Translations under genes and position numbers: made by a program
Assembly (NCBI GenBank): GCA_964556755.1
Contig: CAZKXI010000001.1
Location: 370,115-434,114 of the forward strand
DNA length: 64,000 bases
Reading direction: 5' to 3'
Origin: UBA4085 sp964556755
GTDB lineage: Bacteria > Acidobacteriota > Aminicenantia > Aminicenantales > UBA4085
Notes under the pieces: model-generated
The model's database searches: none
Told to the model about the DNA's origin: nothing
Seen by the model: the letters and a program-made list of their open reading frames with translations, nothing else
Part shown: piece by piece, positions 8,879 through 18,761 of the stretch
Position numbering within the stretch: the stretch's first letter is position 1
Layout of the letters: each line of letters begins with the position of its first letter

Positions 8879-11153
8879 TCACTCGTCTTTCTTCCCGCCT
8901 TCGGCTTCCTCGAGGGCGGCTTCCTCGCGCTTCTTCTTCAGGGCGGCCTTCAGCCGGTCGGCCAGCATGTTGCCGAACATCCCCCCGGCCGCGGGGGCCG
9001 GCGCCGTCTCCTTGGCGGGAGCCTCCGCCTCTTCCTCCGCGGCGGCTTCCTCGCCCCCGGCTTCGGCCTCGCCTTCGGCTTCCGCCGGGGCGCTCGTCTT
9101 CGGCGCGGGAGCGGCGGCCTCCGGCTCCTCGGGCTCGTCGGTGGGCAGGATGGCGCCCAGCTCGCTGAGGATGTCCTCCTCGGCTTCCTTGACGGCCGAC
9201 AGGGCGTCGCGCTCGGACTCGCGGTCGATGATGCTCTCCTCGAGCACCCGGCGCTCGCTCTTGCGGGTCTTGGGCCGCCGGTCGCTCTCGAAGCGGATCT
9301 TCTTCTTCTCGATCTCCTTCTTGGGCGGCACGCCCGGGGTCGTCCCGGCCGGGCGGCCGGTCTCGCGGATCGGAGGCGTGGGCGCCTTGGGCTTCGGGGT
9401 CAGGTTCAGCGCCGCCAGGGCGGCCCGGCGGGCCTCCTCCTCCGGCGATAGATCCAGCTCCAGCGCGTCGGCCACCGCCACCTCGTCGATCGGCTCGGGA
9501 TGCTCGGCCTCGGCTTCGGCCAGGGCCATCTCCTCGGGCGTCAGGATGACGGTCTCGCGCTCGCGCTCCGGCTCGGCCGGCAGCGGCTCTTCCTCGACGA
9601 CGGCGGGCTTCTCGGGCTCGGCCAGGCGGTAGTAATACTCGCCCTTCTTCTTGTCCGACTTGACGAAATCCGGCGTGTTCAGCAGGACCAGCTCCACGTC
9701 CTCCTGGGTCGTCCGCCGCAGCAGGTCGACCAGGTGGTAGGCCCGCAGGTAGTGCAGGGCCGTGGCCAGCGAGTGGGAGGCGAAGAGCTCGAAGATGGGG
9801 ATCAGAAGCTCTCTCAGGTCCTTGCCCTCGCGCGATTCGACCATGGCCAGGACCTTGGCCAGGTGGTCGCGCTCGATGTAGATGATCTTGTTCGGCAGGG
9901 CCATGGTCGGGGCCTCGCCGGCGTCGGAGAAGGCGTCGGTGGCGGCGTCGTAGGCCACCTTGGCCACCTGGATCTTCTTCTTGGCCTTCTTGACCCAGAA
10001 GCGGAAGTCGGCCGGGCCGCACTTCTCCAGGGTCAGGCTGGTGCCTTGGGGGATGTTGGCCGCGGCGAAGTACTCCTTGAATCCGAGGAAGTACCCCAGC
10101 AGCGGGAAGAAGTAGGCCGTCAGGGTGACCTTGTCCTCGGCGTTGGTGAAGGTGTACTCGCGGGCGTGCGAGAGCTCCTTGTTGTACCAGCGGGGGATCT
10201 TGACCCCGCCGGAAAGGATCTCGCGCCAGCCCAGGTAGACCTTCAGCGGGAACTCGTGGAACGGCTCGACCCCGACCTTCTCGGCCGGATCGAACTCGGG
10301 CAGCTTGGCCTCGACGGCCGCCAGCGGCAGGCCCTCGGGCATGGCCGCCAGGGCCGCCTTCAGGTGCCAGCGGCCCCACTCCTGCGGCGAGACCAGGACG
10401 AACTCCTTCTTGCGCTTGGTCTCCAGCAGGTGGTTCAGCCACAGGCAGTGGATCTCGAACAGGTCGGAGGACGGCTCCAGGCCGAAGAGGTCCTTGACCA
10501 GCTCGGGTGTGGAGGCGGAGCGGCCCTGCTCGGCCAGGCGGGCGGCCAGGGCCTTGATCTTGTCCTCGCCGATCTCCGGCGGATTGGCCTTCAGCTGCCA
10601 GCGGTCGCCCCAGGCGAAGAAGGCGGGCGACTTGGCCAGGGCGGCCTTGAGGTTGCGCTCCAGGGTCTTGACGTCCCGCTCGGTCATCGGAAGCTCGGTC
10701 AAGCGGGGGTCGGCGGCGGCCCCCATGATGTCCGGAGCCTTGCCGGTCAGGCCGTAGTTGGACGGCAGCAGGACCAGCGTCTTGGTCTTGGCCATGTAGT
10801 CGACGTACTTGCGGAAGACGCCGCCGCCCGTGTAGTCGACCTCCAGCATCTCGCAGTCCAGGGACTTGTCCTTGATCTTGCGGACGACCTTGAGCACGAC
10901 GCTGCCCTGGAAGGCCTCGGTGACGCGCGAGCCGACCGTCAGCAGCTCGTCATACTCCTTGTAGATGGAGTCGCCCACCTCATAGACCGCTTCGGCGTCG
11001 TAGATCTTGACCGTCTCGGAGCGCTGGCCGGCCGTCTTGCGGAAGGCCAGCGTCTGGGTCATCTCTTGGAGGGAGAACGGGCGTCGGGACTTGCCCAGCT
11101 CCCCTTCCAGAAAGGCGATGTCGTCCGGGCTGACCAGGACGAGCGAGTTGTCC

Positions 11154-11161
<8 letters not shown>
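8879..11161 (-). CDS. Large hypothetical protein with acidic, low-complexity C-terminal tail
   Basis: The 760-residue protein is not recognised. Residues 1-520 look globular and cytoplasmic; there is no signal peptide and no clear membrane segment. Notable patches are a strand-rich section around 45-130 (VYEVGDSIYKEYDELL, KTKTLVLLPSNYGLTGK) and an aromatic-rich section around 320-400. Residues 530-760 form a Glu/Ala/Pro-rich tail with many charged repeats. The start overlaps the end of the ornithine carbamoyltransferase gene by 8 bases, implying translational coupling. The position in an arginine/carbamoyl-phosphate operon is the only functional clue, and I do not assign a role. Confidence 0.75.
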
Positions 11162-12086
<925 letters not shown>

Positions 12087-12113
12087 GGTCCTTTCCTTCC
12101 TTTTCGCCCCCCC

Positions 12114-13133
12114 TCAGGAGGCGGCTCCTTCCCGCCGCTCGGCGGCCGGGTGGGGCGGCGCCTCGAGGCCGGGCAGGCCGTCGGGCACGATGCGGGTGCC
12201 CGAGCGGCCGATCAGGGCGGCCTTCAGGTGGGCGGCGTCGGTGATCAGCACCTCGCGCCCGCCGGCCCGGATGTACTCGATGGCGGCCCGGATCTTGGGC
12301 CCCATCGAGCCGGCCGGGAACTGCCCTTCCTCCAGCATCCGCTCGGCCTCGCCGACCCGGATCTCGGCCAGCTCGCGCTGGGTCGGCTTGCCGAAGTCGG
12401 CGCAGACCCGCTCGATAGCCGTCAGGATGATGAAGAGGTCCACCCCCACCTCGCGGGCGATGAGGCTGGACGCGTAGTCCTTGTCGATGACCGCCTCGAC
12501 CCCTTCGTAGAGGCCGCGGCCGTTGAGGACGACCGGGATGCCCCCGCCGCCGGCGGCGATGACGATGCGGCCGCTTGCGACCAGGTCCTTGATGACCCAC
12601 TTGGCGGTCACGTCGATGGGCTTGGGCGAGGCCACCACCTTGCGCCAGCCGCGGCCGGCGTCCTCGACCATGGTCCACTTCTTCTTGCGCTGCAGCTCGC
12701 GGGCCCGGAACTCGGTGTAGAAGGGCCCGACCGGCTTGGTCGGGTGGGCGAAGGCCGGGTCGTCCTTGTCCACCAGGACCATGGAGACCAGGGTGGCCAC
12801 GTCGCGGTCGAGCGACAGGCGGCGCAGCTCGTTGGTCAGGGCCCGCTCCAAGAGATAGCCCATGGAGCCCTCGGTCATGGCGTCGCAGACGTCCAGCGAG
12901 TAGGGCGGGATGCGGTTGACCGCCTCCTCCTGCTGGATGAGGAGGTTGCCGACCTGGGGGCCGTTGCCGTGGACGATGATCAGGTCGTAGCCCTTGGCCG
13001 CGATGCCGGCCATCATCCGGGCCGCCTTCTCGGCGTTCTTGACCTGCTCTTCCTGCCGGCCGCGCTGGTCCTCGGGCAGAAGGGCGTTGCCGCCGAACGC
13101 CACAAGGGCCAGCCGTCGCTTTGCCGCCGCCAT
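12114..13133 (-). CDS. arcC: Carbamate kinase
   Basis: Makes ATP from carbamoyl phosphate (or the reverse) in the cytoplasm. The 339-residue protein carries the amino-acid-kinase start LVAFGGNALL, the HGNGPQVG motif around residue 57, DVCDAMTEGSMGY, the glycine-rich IAAGGGGIPV and IDKDYASSLIA segments, and GSMGPKI near the end. It is about 25 residues longer than usual because of a Pro/Glu/Arg tail after the conserved DGLPGLE end. The ATG at 13131-13133 is preceded by a GGCGGAA-like site. Neighbours are ornithine carbamoyltransferase downstream and the P-loop GTPase upstream, all on one strand with short gaps. Confidence 0.93.
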   Translation of the reverse strand: MAAAKRRLALVAFGGNALLPEDQRGRQEEQVKNAEKAARMMAGIAAKGYDLIIVHGNGPQVGNLLIQQEEAVNRIPPYSLDVCDAMTEGSMGYLLERALTNELRRLSLDRDVATLVSMVLVDKDDPAFAHPTKPVGPFYTEFRARELQRKKKWTMVEDAGRGWRKVVASPKPIDVTAKWVIKDLVASGRIVIAAGGGGIPVVLNGRGLYEGVEAVIDKDYASSLIAREVGVDLFIILTAIERVCADFGKPTQRELAEIRVGEAERMLEEGQFPAGSMGPKIRAAIEYIRAGGREVLITDAAHLKAALIGRSGTRIVPDGLPGLEAPPHPAAERREGAAS

Positions 13134-13183
13134 GCCGGTTCCGCCGCTTCTTCCGATTCCGCTTGCTTCTCGGGGGGCCGCGG

Positions 13184-14488
13184 TCAGAGCTTGGCCAGGA
13201 CGTCCTGCAGGGTCGGCGAGCCGATCTCCTCCAGCTCGTAGCCGACCCGGAGCATGGTCTGCCGGGGGGTGAACAGCCGGTTGAGGTCGATGGGCGTGCC
13301 GGAGACGATCAGGTCGCAGTCGATGCGCTCGATCGTGGCGGCCAGCTCGCGGACCTGCTTCTCGCCGTAGCCCATGGCCGGCAGGACCTTTTCCAGGTGG
13401 CTGTACTTCTCGAAGGTGCCCTTGATGCTGCCGACCGCGGCCGGGCGCGGGTCGACGATGGCCGCGGCGCCGAACTTCTGGGCGGCCACGTAGCCGGCCC
13501 CGAAGCCCATGCCGCCGTGGGTGACGGTCGGGCCGTCCTCGATGACCAGGACCCGCTTGCCGCGGATCTGCTCGCCGTCCTTGACCAGGAGGGCGGAATT
13601 GGCCTTGATCACGGTCGCGGCCGGGTTGACCTTGCGGATGTTGGCCATGACCTTCTCGACGTTCTCGGGCGAGGCCGTGTCCATCTTGTTCAGGACGATG
13701 ACCTGGGCCCGCCGGAAGTTGGTCTCGCCGGGGTAGTAGAGCATCTCGTGGCCGGGCCGGTGCGGGTCGGCGACGACGATCTCCAGGTCGGACTTGTAGA
13801 AGGGGAAGTCGTTGTTGCCGCCGTCCCAGAGGATGACGTCGGCCTCCTTCTCGGCCTCGCGCAGGATGGCCTCGTAGTCCACGCCGGAGTAGATGATGAC
13901 GCCGGCGTTGATGTGGGGCTCGTACTCCTCGCGCTCCTCGATGGTGCACTCGTGCTTGTCCAGGTCGGATAGGGCGGCGAAGCGCTGGACCCTCTGCTTG
14001 GCCAGGTCGCCGTAGGGCATGGGGTGGCGGATGGCGGCCACCCGGCGGCCCTTGGCCTGGAGGATGCGGGCCACCTTGCGGGAGGTCTGGCTCTTGCCGC
14101 AGCCGGTCCGCACGGCGCAGATGGAGACGACGGGCTTCTCGCTGCGGACCATGGTGTCTTGGGGGCCGAGCAGGACGAAGGACGCCCCGGCCGCCTGGAC
14201 CTGGGAGGCTTTGTGCATGACGTCCAGGTGGGCCACGTCGCTGTAGGAGAAGTAGACCTTGGTCACGCCGAACTTGCGGATCAGGCCGTCCAGCTCTTCC
14301 TCGGCGTGGATCGGGATGCCGTCGGGGTAGAGCTTGCCGGCCAGGACGGCCGGGTACTTGCGGCCCTCGATGTCGGGGATCTGGGTAGCCGTGAAGGCCA
14401 CGACCTGGAAGGTGGGGTTGTCGCGGAAATAGGTGTTAAAGTTGTGGAAATCCCGCCCCGCGGCGCCCATGATAATGACTTTCTTCAT
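13184..14488 (-). CDS. P-loop GTPase, cyclic 2,3-diphosphoglycerate synthetase-like (COG2403-type)
   Basis: The 434-residue protein resembles the predicted GTPase family that includes archaeal cyclic 2,3-diphosphoglycerate synthetase. The N-terminal Rossmann-like domain begins KKVIIMGAAGRDFHNFN. A Walker A motif, AVRTGCGKS, is at 125-133; a WDGGNNDFPF motif that often stands in for Walker B is at 221-230; and a G4-like NKMD is at 267-270. It is the first gene of the carbamate kinase / OTC run, with a strong GGAGGAGA ribosome-binding site before ATG 14488. The context suggests a role tied to carbamoyl phosphate rather than to an archaeal osmolyte. The family call is fairly sure; the reaction is not known. 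Confidence 0.75.
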   Translation of the reverse strand: MKKVIIMGAAGRDFHNFNTYFRDNPTFQVVAFTATQIPDIEGRKYPAVLAGKLYPDGIPIHAEEELDGLIRKFGVTKVYFSYSDVAHLDVMHKASQVQAAGASFVLLGPQDTMVRSEKPVVSICAVRTGCGKSQTSRKVARILQAKGRRVAAIRHPMPYGDLAKQRVQRFAALSDLDKHECTIEEREEYEPHINAGVIIYSGVDYEAILREAEKEADVILWDGGNNDFPFYKSDLEIVVADPHRPGHEMLYYPGETNFRRAQVIVLNKMDTASPENVEKVMANIRKVNPAATVIKANSALLVKDGEQIRGKRVLVIEDGPTVTHGGMGFGAGYVAAQKFGAAAIVDPRPAAVGSIKGTFEKYSHLEKVLPAMGYGEKQVRELAATIERIDCDLIVSGTPIDLNRLFTPRQTMLRVGYELEEIGSPTLQDVLAKL

Positions 14489-14610
14489 CGCGCGGTCTCC
14501 TCCGTTAAAAATACGTCAACTTCAATTTTTTCAACGAGAAAAGAAAGCGCTAGTATATACCAACCCGCCCCTGCGGACAAGAGAAAGGGGTCAAGAAAGG
14601 GGTCAGGGAA

Positions 14611-14705
14611 AGGGGTCAGGTCTTAAGATTCGAGTTTTCTACCGACAAGCGTTGACAAAACGTCAACAATAGTAGTCGTTTCTTGAATCTTGAGACCTGA
14701 CCCCT
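14611..14705. repeat. RAYT-type inverted-repeat element, subtype A (full)
   Basis: Both tips are present (AGGGGTCAGGTCTTAAGATT ... CTTGAGACCTGACCCCT). It sits in the divergent gap between the GTPase gene and purF. Its left side is preceded by two extra AAAGGGGTCA-like tips at about 14584-14604. Confidence 0.88.
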
Positions 14706-14736
14706 TCTGGGGGGAAGCTCCGGTCGGGGGGAAATA

Positions 14737-14745
14737 TGCTATAAT
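14737..14745 (+). promoter_or_regulatory. Extended -10 promoter for purF
   Basis: TGCTATAAT is a perfect extended -10 box 42 bases before the purF ATG, and lies just downstream of the repeat element. Confidence 0.55.
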
Positions 14746-14787
14746 TCGTCGTCCTCACTCTCTCTAGCGCGCGGAGACCATCACACC

Positions 14788-16251
14788 ATGTGCGGCGTTA
14801 TCGGGGTTTGGGTCAACGACCACGCTTTTCCCTACCTCCATCAGGGGCTGATGGGGATTCAGCACCGGGGCCAGGACGCGGCCGGCATCACCACCTTCGA
14901 CGGCCGCTTCCACACCAAGAAGGGCAACGGCCTGGCCCGGGACATCTTCCGGGAGGATCACGCCGCCCGCCTGGCCGGGCCCATCGGCATCGGCCACACC
15001 CGCTATCCGACCATCGGCGGCGGCCGCGGCGAGGACGCCCAGCCCTTCCAGCTGAACGCCCCCTTCGGCATCATCATGGCCCACAACGGCAACGTGGTGA
15101 ACTATGCCGAGCTGCGCCAGTCGCTGTCGCGCGACTACCGCCGGCTGCTGAACTCCGACAACGACGTGGAGAGCATCCTCAACGTCTTCGCCCAGTCCCT
15201 GGAGGAGCAGGCCAACGGGGCCCTGAGCCCGGGGCAGGTCTTTGACGCCGTGCGCCGCGTCTTCGGGGCAGTGGTCGGCAGCTACTCCGTGATCGCCTAC
15301 ATCGCCGGCCAGGGCATGGTCGCCTTCCGCGATCCCTACGGCATCAAGCCCCTGGTCTGGAGCCGGCGCGACGGCCTGGGCCTGCCCGAGTTCGCCTTCG
15401 CCTCCGAGACCGTCTCGCTCAACCTGATGGGCTTCCAGGACCTGAGCGAGATCGGGGCCGGCGAGGCCGTCTTCATCGACAGCGGCCGCAAGGTCCACAC
15501 CGCCAAGCTGGCCGACAAGCCGCACGCCCCCTGCCTCTTCGAGTGGGTCTACTTCGCCCGCCCCGACGCCATCATCGACGGGACCGTCGTCTACAACGTC
15601 CGGATGCGGCTGGGCCAGCTGCTGGCCGAGGATATCCGCCGGCAGGGCATCCCCATCGACGTGGTCGTGCCGGTGCCCGACTCGTCGCGCGACGCGGCCA
15701 TCGAGATCGCCCGCTCCCTGGACCTGCCCTATCGCGAGGCCCTGGTCAAGAACCGCTACATCGGCCGCACCTTCATCATGCCGGACCAGCAGAAGCGCAA
15801 GCACAGCGTCCGGGTCAAGCTGAACACCATCGCCAGCGAGTTCAAGGACCGCGACGTCCTGCTGGTGGACGACAGCATCGTCCGCGGCACCACCTCGCAG
15901 GCCATCGTCGAGATGGTCCGCGAGTGCGGCGCCCGGCACGTTTACTTCGCCGTGACCTCGCCGCCGCTGCGCTTCCCCTGCGTCTACGGCATCGACATGC
16001 AGACGCGGACGGAGTTCCTGGCCCGCGACCGCAGCCTGGAGCAGATCGCCCAGTTCCTGGGCGCCGATCGGGTCATCTACCAGACGCTCGACAACCTGAA
16101 GAAGGCCGTGCGGATGGAGAACCCGGCCCTGAGCCACTTCTGCGCCGCCTGCTTCGACGGCGACTACGTCACCGGCGACGTGACCCAGGAGATGCTCGAC
16201 CGCATCGAGAGCGAGCGCAAAGGCGCCCAGCTGCCCCTGCCGATCCGTTAG
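14788..16251 (+). CDS. purF: Amidophosphoribosyltransferase (Fe-S type)
   Basis: Catalyses the first committed step of purine synthesis, PRPP plus glutamine to phosphoribosylamine. The 487-residue protein starts MCGVIGV, so the Ntn nucleophile Cys2 is exposed by Met removal and there is no propeptide. The glutaminase domain fills about 2-230; the phosphoribosyltransferase PRPP loop is VLLVDDSIVRGTT at 357-369. Cys249, Cys398, Cys452 and Cys455 occupy the places of the four [4Fe-4S] ligands of the Bacillus enzyme, so an Fe-S cluster is likely. It stands alone here, not in a pur operon. The stop codon is touched by a GGGGTC tip of the following mobile element. Confidence 0.95.
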   Translation: MCGVIGVWVNDHAFPYLHQGLMGIQHRGQDAAGITTFDGRFHTKKGNGLARDIFREDHAARLAGPIGIGHTRYPTIGGGRGEDAQPFQLNAPFGIIMAHNGNVVNYAELRQSLSRDYRRLLNSDNDVESILNVFAQSLEEQANGALSPGQVFDAVRRVFGAVVGSYSVIAYIAGQGMVAFRDPYGIKPLVWSRRDGLGLPEFAFASETVSLNLMGFQDLSEIGAGEAVFIDSGRKVHTAKLADKPHAPCLFEWVYFARPDAIIDGTVVYNVRMRLGQLLAEDIRRQGIPIDVVVPVPDSSRDAAIEIARSLDLPYREALVKNRYIGRTFIMPDQQKRKHSVRVKLNTIASEFKDRDVLLVDDSIVRGTTSQAIVEMVRECGARHVYFAVTSPPLRFPCVYGIDMQTRTEFLARDRSLEQIAQFLGADRVIYQTLDNLKKAVRMENPALSHFCAACFDGDYVTGDVTQEMLDRIESERKGAQLPLPIR

Positions 16252-16264
16252 GGGTCGGTCCGTT

Positions 16265-17623
16265 AGGGGTCAGGTCTCGAGATTCGAGTTTTCTCTCCAT
16301 CAGTCCAAGTCGGAATAATTCGTGTTAATGGATATCCAATGTATGCAGCGAGTTAGGGGTTCGATGGATCGGGAACCTCCGTTGACGCTTCTTCCCCGGA
16401 TTTACCCTTTGAGTTCAATGTGGGCGGAAGCCTTTGTTCCCGAGTCGCCTCGATCCGGGATTCGATCGATTCGAGGAGGTCGGCCAATTCCTTGTCGGAA
16501 GCCCGGGCCGCGGCCATACGCCTTGCATGGAAGCTGATGACCGAATAATCAGCTCCCCAAATCTCGCCGGCCTTCCGAAGCCCGATGGCGCAGTGTTTTT
16601 TCACCAGATACATACCCATGGGCCGCCAGGGCCGCCCCCGTTTCTTTTCCAATATCTCCGGCAGGGGACAGCCGGCAACCGCTTGGATGGCTTCGAAAAC
16701 CTGGTCCGGAGAGACGGCGCGGCAGGCCCCCAATGCGCGGGCCGGTAGCTCCCGGGTAGCAATCGCTCTGGCTCGCTCGTTGACGATCTTGCGGATCTTG
16801 TCGATGAACGCGGGGCCACCGAGCGCCATGCGGCGATAGGCCTCCTTGAGGGGATCTTCCATGTCCCGCTTCTCGATCAGCATCTCGCGGTAGCGCCGCC
16901 GAGCTGAGACGGGGTCCTTGCCGAACATATCCAGGATCCGATCGGGGCGCAAGGCCGGCGTGCGCGAATCACGCATCTTGAGGTAATCGCGGCAGCTGCT
17001 CCAGGCGTAGTCCTCGGGGCGCTCGACGAGCTTCCAGCGGCAGGGATTCAAGTGGATGTAGAGGGAGAGGTTGATCGCGTAAGTCTCCTCTTCGACCAGG
17101 ATGGACTTGAACCGCCCCTGGAAGATGTGGCCGACGAGCTTTCTTTTGCACCTGAGCCAGCTCGCGTAGGCGCTGTTGATCTGGTGGATGCCATCGGAGA
17201 GATTGGCCAGCGGCGTTTGGAGAAACAGATGGTAATGGTTGGGCATGAGACAATATGCGTGGATGATGAAAGAAAATTTCGCCGCCGTATCGTTGATTGT
17301 CTCGATAAATTTCAGGCGGTCCCGGTCTTCGAAGAAAATGGGGTCCTTCCGGATGCCCCGGCAAGTGATGTGGTAAGAAGCTCCGCGATATTGGATTCTA
17401 AGAGGGCGTGACATGACTTTCCTCCTTGCCCTCCCTGCCAGTAGACGAACGGGAAGCCGAATATTCTCACTAAAGGATTGCCGCGATGGATGCGCGTTTG
17501 GCCATCGCGAATGGTTGTGGTATCTTAGACACCGTTTCTTACCAAGATGGGGCCCTGTTGAGGGCGGCAATGATTGATAAGAAACGATTTGCGAGATAAC
17601 TTGAATCTTAAGACCTGACCCCT
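16265..17623. mobile_element. Complete RAYT element: transposase gene between REP-like inverted ends
   Basis: The left tip (AGGGGTCAGGTCTCGAGATT) starts at 16265 and the right tip (AATCTTAAGACCTGACCCCT) ends at 17623, enclosing the Y1-type transposase gene at 16353-17414. The tips are the same as those of the many short elements in this window, so this is a plausible autonomous parent for them. It lies between purF (stop 13 bases before) and the gmd-like gene (ATG 14 bases after, with that gene's GGGAGG site just outside the element). Base composition is visibly less GC-rich than the neighbours. Confidence 0.85.
16353..17414 (-). CDS. REP-associated tyrosine transposase (RAYT) with C-terminal DnaA-like helix-turn-helix
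   Basis: This single-strand DNA nuclease/transposase belongs to the HUH (Y1) superfamily. The 353-residue protein starts MSRPLRIQYRGASYHITCRG, typical of RAYTs. It has the metal-binding NHYHL motif (His60 and His62), a candidate nucleophile Tyr83 in INSAYASWLRCKRK, then GHIFQGRFKSI and YIHLNPCRW. Residues about 232-305 resemble the DnaA domain IV helix-turn-helix (VKKHCAIGLRKAGEIWGADY). The start at 17414 has a GGAGGAAAG ribosome-binding site; the frame is open upstream but without conserved sequence. The motifs look intact, so it may be active. It probably moves or maintains the short inverted-repeat elements nearby; that link is inferred from shared tips. Confidence 0.9.
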   Translation of the reverse strand: MSRPLRIQYRGASYHITCRGIRKDPIFFEDRDRLKFIETINDTAAKFSFIIHAYCLMPNHYHLFLQTPLANLSDGIHQINSAYASWLRCKRKLVGHIFQGRFKSILVEEETYAINLSLYIHLNPCRWKLVERPEDYAWSSCRDYLKMRDSRTPALRPDRILDMFGKDPVSARRRYREMLIEKRDMEDPLKEAYRRMALGGPAFIDKIRKIVNERARAIATRELPARALGACRAVSPDQVFEAIQAVAGCPLPEILEKKRGRPWRPMGMYLVKKHCAIGLRKAGEIWGADYSVISFHARRMAAARASDKELADLLESIESRIEATREQRLPPTLNSKGKSGEEASTEVPDPSNP

Positions 17624-17637
17624 AAAGGGAGGCATTT

Positions 17638-18594
17638 ATGAACGTCCTCATCACCGGCATCACCGGGTTCGCCGGAAGCCACCTGGCCGAATACATCCTG
17701 GCCGAACATCCCGATGCCCGCGTCCACGGCATCGTCCGCTGGCGCAGCCGCATGGACAACATTGCCCACTTGACGGGCCGAATCGAGCTCCACGAGGCCG
17801 ATCTCAAGGACATGGTCTCGCTCAAGAAGGCCCTCCAGATCGCCCGCCCCGACAAGGTCTTCCACCTGGCCGCCCAGAGCTTTGTGCCCACCTCCTGGCG
17901 CCTGCCGGCCGAGACCTTCCAGATCAACTCCGTCGGCCAGATCAACCTCTTCGAGGCCCTCCTGGACCTCAAGCTCGACCCCCGCATCCAGATCGCCGGC
18001 TCCAGCGAAGAATACGGCATGGTCCACGCCGACGAGGTCCCGATGAAGGAGACCAACCCCCTGCGGCCCCTCTCGCCCTACGCCGTGTCCAAGGTGGCCC
18101 AGGACCTGCTCGGCTACCAGTACTTCAAGAGCTACGGCCTGCGCGCCATCCGGACCCGCGGCTTCAACCACACCGGCCCGCGCCGCGGCGACGTCTTCGT
18201 CACCTCCAACTTCGCCAAGCAGCTGGCCCAGATCGAGAAGGGTCGCCGCGAGCCGGTCATCCACGTCGGCAACCTGGACGCCAAGCGCGACTTCACCGAC
18301 GTGCGCGACATGGTCAAGGCCTACTGGCTGGCCACGGAGAAGGGTGAGGACGGCGACGTCTACAACGTCGGCACCGGCGGCACGATCTCCATGCATAAGC
18401 TTCTGGAGATGCTCTTGACGTTGACCAAGGTCAAGGTAGAGGTTAAGGTCGATCCCGACCGCCTGCGGCCGAGCGACGTCCAGATCTTGCAGGCCGACCC
18501 GACCAAGTTCCGCAAACAGACCGGCTGGGAGCCCGTCATCCCCTTCGAAAAGACGCTTCGCGACCTGCTGGACTACTGGCGCGAGCGAGTTTAA
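17638..18594 (+). CDS. NAD(P)-dependent SDR of the GDP-mannose 4,6-dehydratase / RMD group
   Basis: The 318-residue extended SDR has the nucleotide motif GITGFAGSHL (6-15), an SSEEYG active-site strand (the Glu is typical of dehydratases), YxxxK as YAVSK, and a GFNHTGPRRGD substrate segment. It ends with the TGWEPVIPFEKTLRDLLDYW block common to GDP-mannose dehydratases and RMD reductases. Likely substrate is GDP-mannose or its 4-keto product. A GGGAGG ribosome-binding site precedes the ATG, directly after the RAYT element. A homologous SDR follows 168 bases on; together they could make GDP-D-rhamnose. Whether this one is the dehydratase or a reductase needs biochemical or tree evidence. Confidence 0.8.
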   Translation: MNVLITGITGFAGSHLAEYILAEHPDARVHGIVRWRSRMDNIAHLTGRIELHEADLKDMVSLKKALQIARPDKVFHLAAQSFVPTSWRLPAETFQINSVGQINLFEALLDLKLDPRIQIAGSSEEYGMVHADEVPMKETNPLRPLSPYAVSKVAQDLLGYQYFKSYGLRAIRTRGFNHTGPRRGDVFVTSNFAKQLAQIEKGRREPVIHVGNLDAKRDFTDVRDMVKAYWLATEKGEDGDVYNVGTGGTISMHKLLEMLLTLTKVKVEVKVDPDRLRPSDVQILQADPTKFRKQTGWEPVIPFEKTLRDLLDYWRERV

Positions 18595-18596
18595 AA

Positions 18597-18700
18597 AGGG
18601 GTCAGGTCTCAAGATTCAAGTTATCTAGGATTTCGGGCTAAAAAGCGCCACATGTGACAAAGATTGTCATGAGAATTCTTGAATCTTCAGACCTGACCCC
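18597..18700. repeat. RAYT-type inverted-repeat element, subtype A (full)
   Basis: It starts 2 bases after the stop codon of the gmd-like gene. The left tip AGGGGTCAGGTCTCAAGATT and the right tip ending CAGACCTGACCCC are intact. Confidence 0.9.
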
Positions 18701-18761
18701 GTCAAGCCCGATTCCATCGGGAAGAATCCGAATTCGGGACGCGTCCTAAGAAGGGAAAGCC

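Noticed and set aside
8847..10442. Upstream part of the long minus-strand frame that ends with the barrel protein
   Set aside because: It overlaps the acidic-tailed gene in another frame and is Arg/Gly/Pro low complexity; the true start of the barrel gene is at or after 8846.
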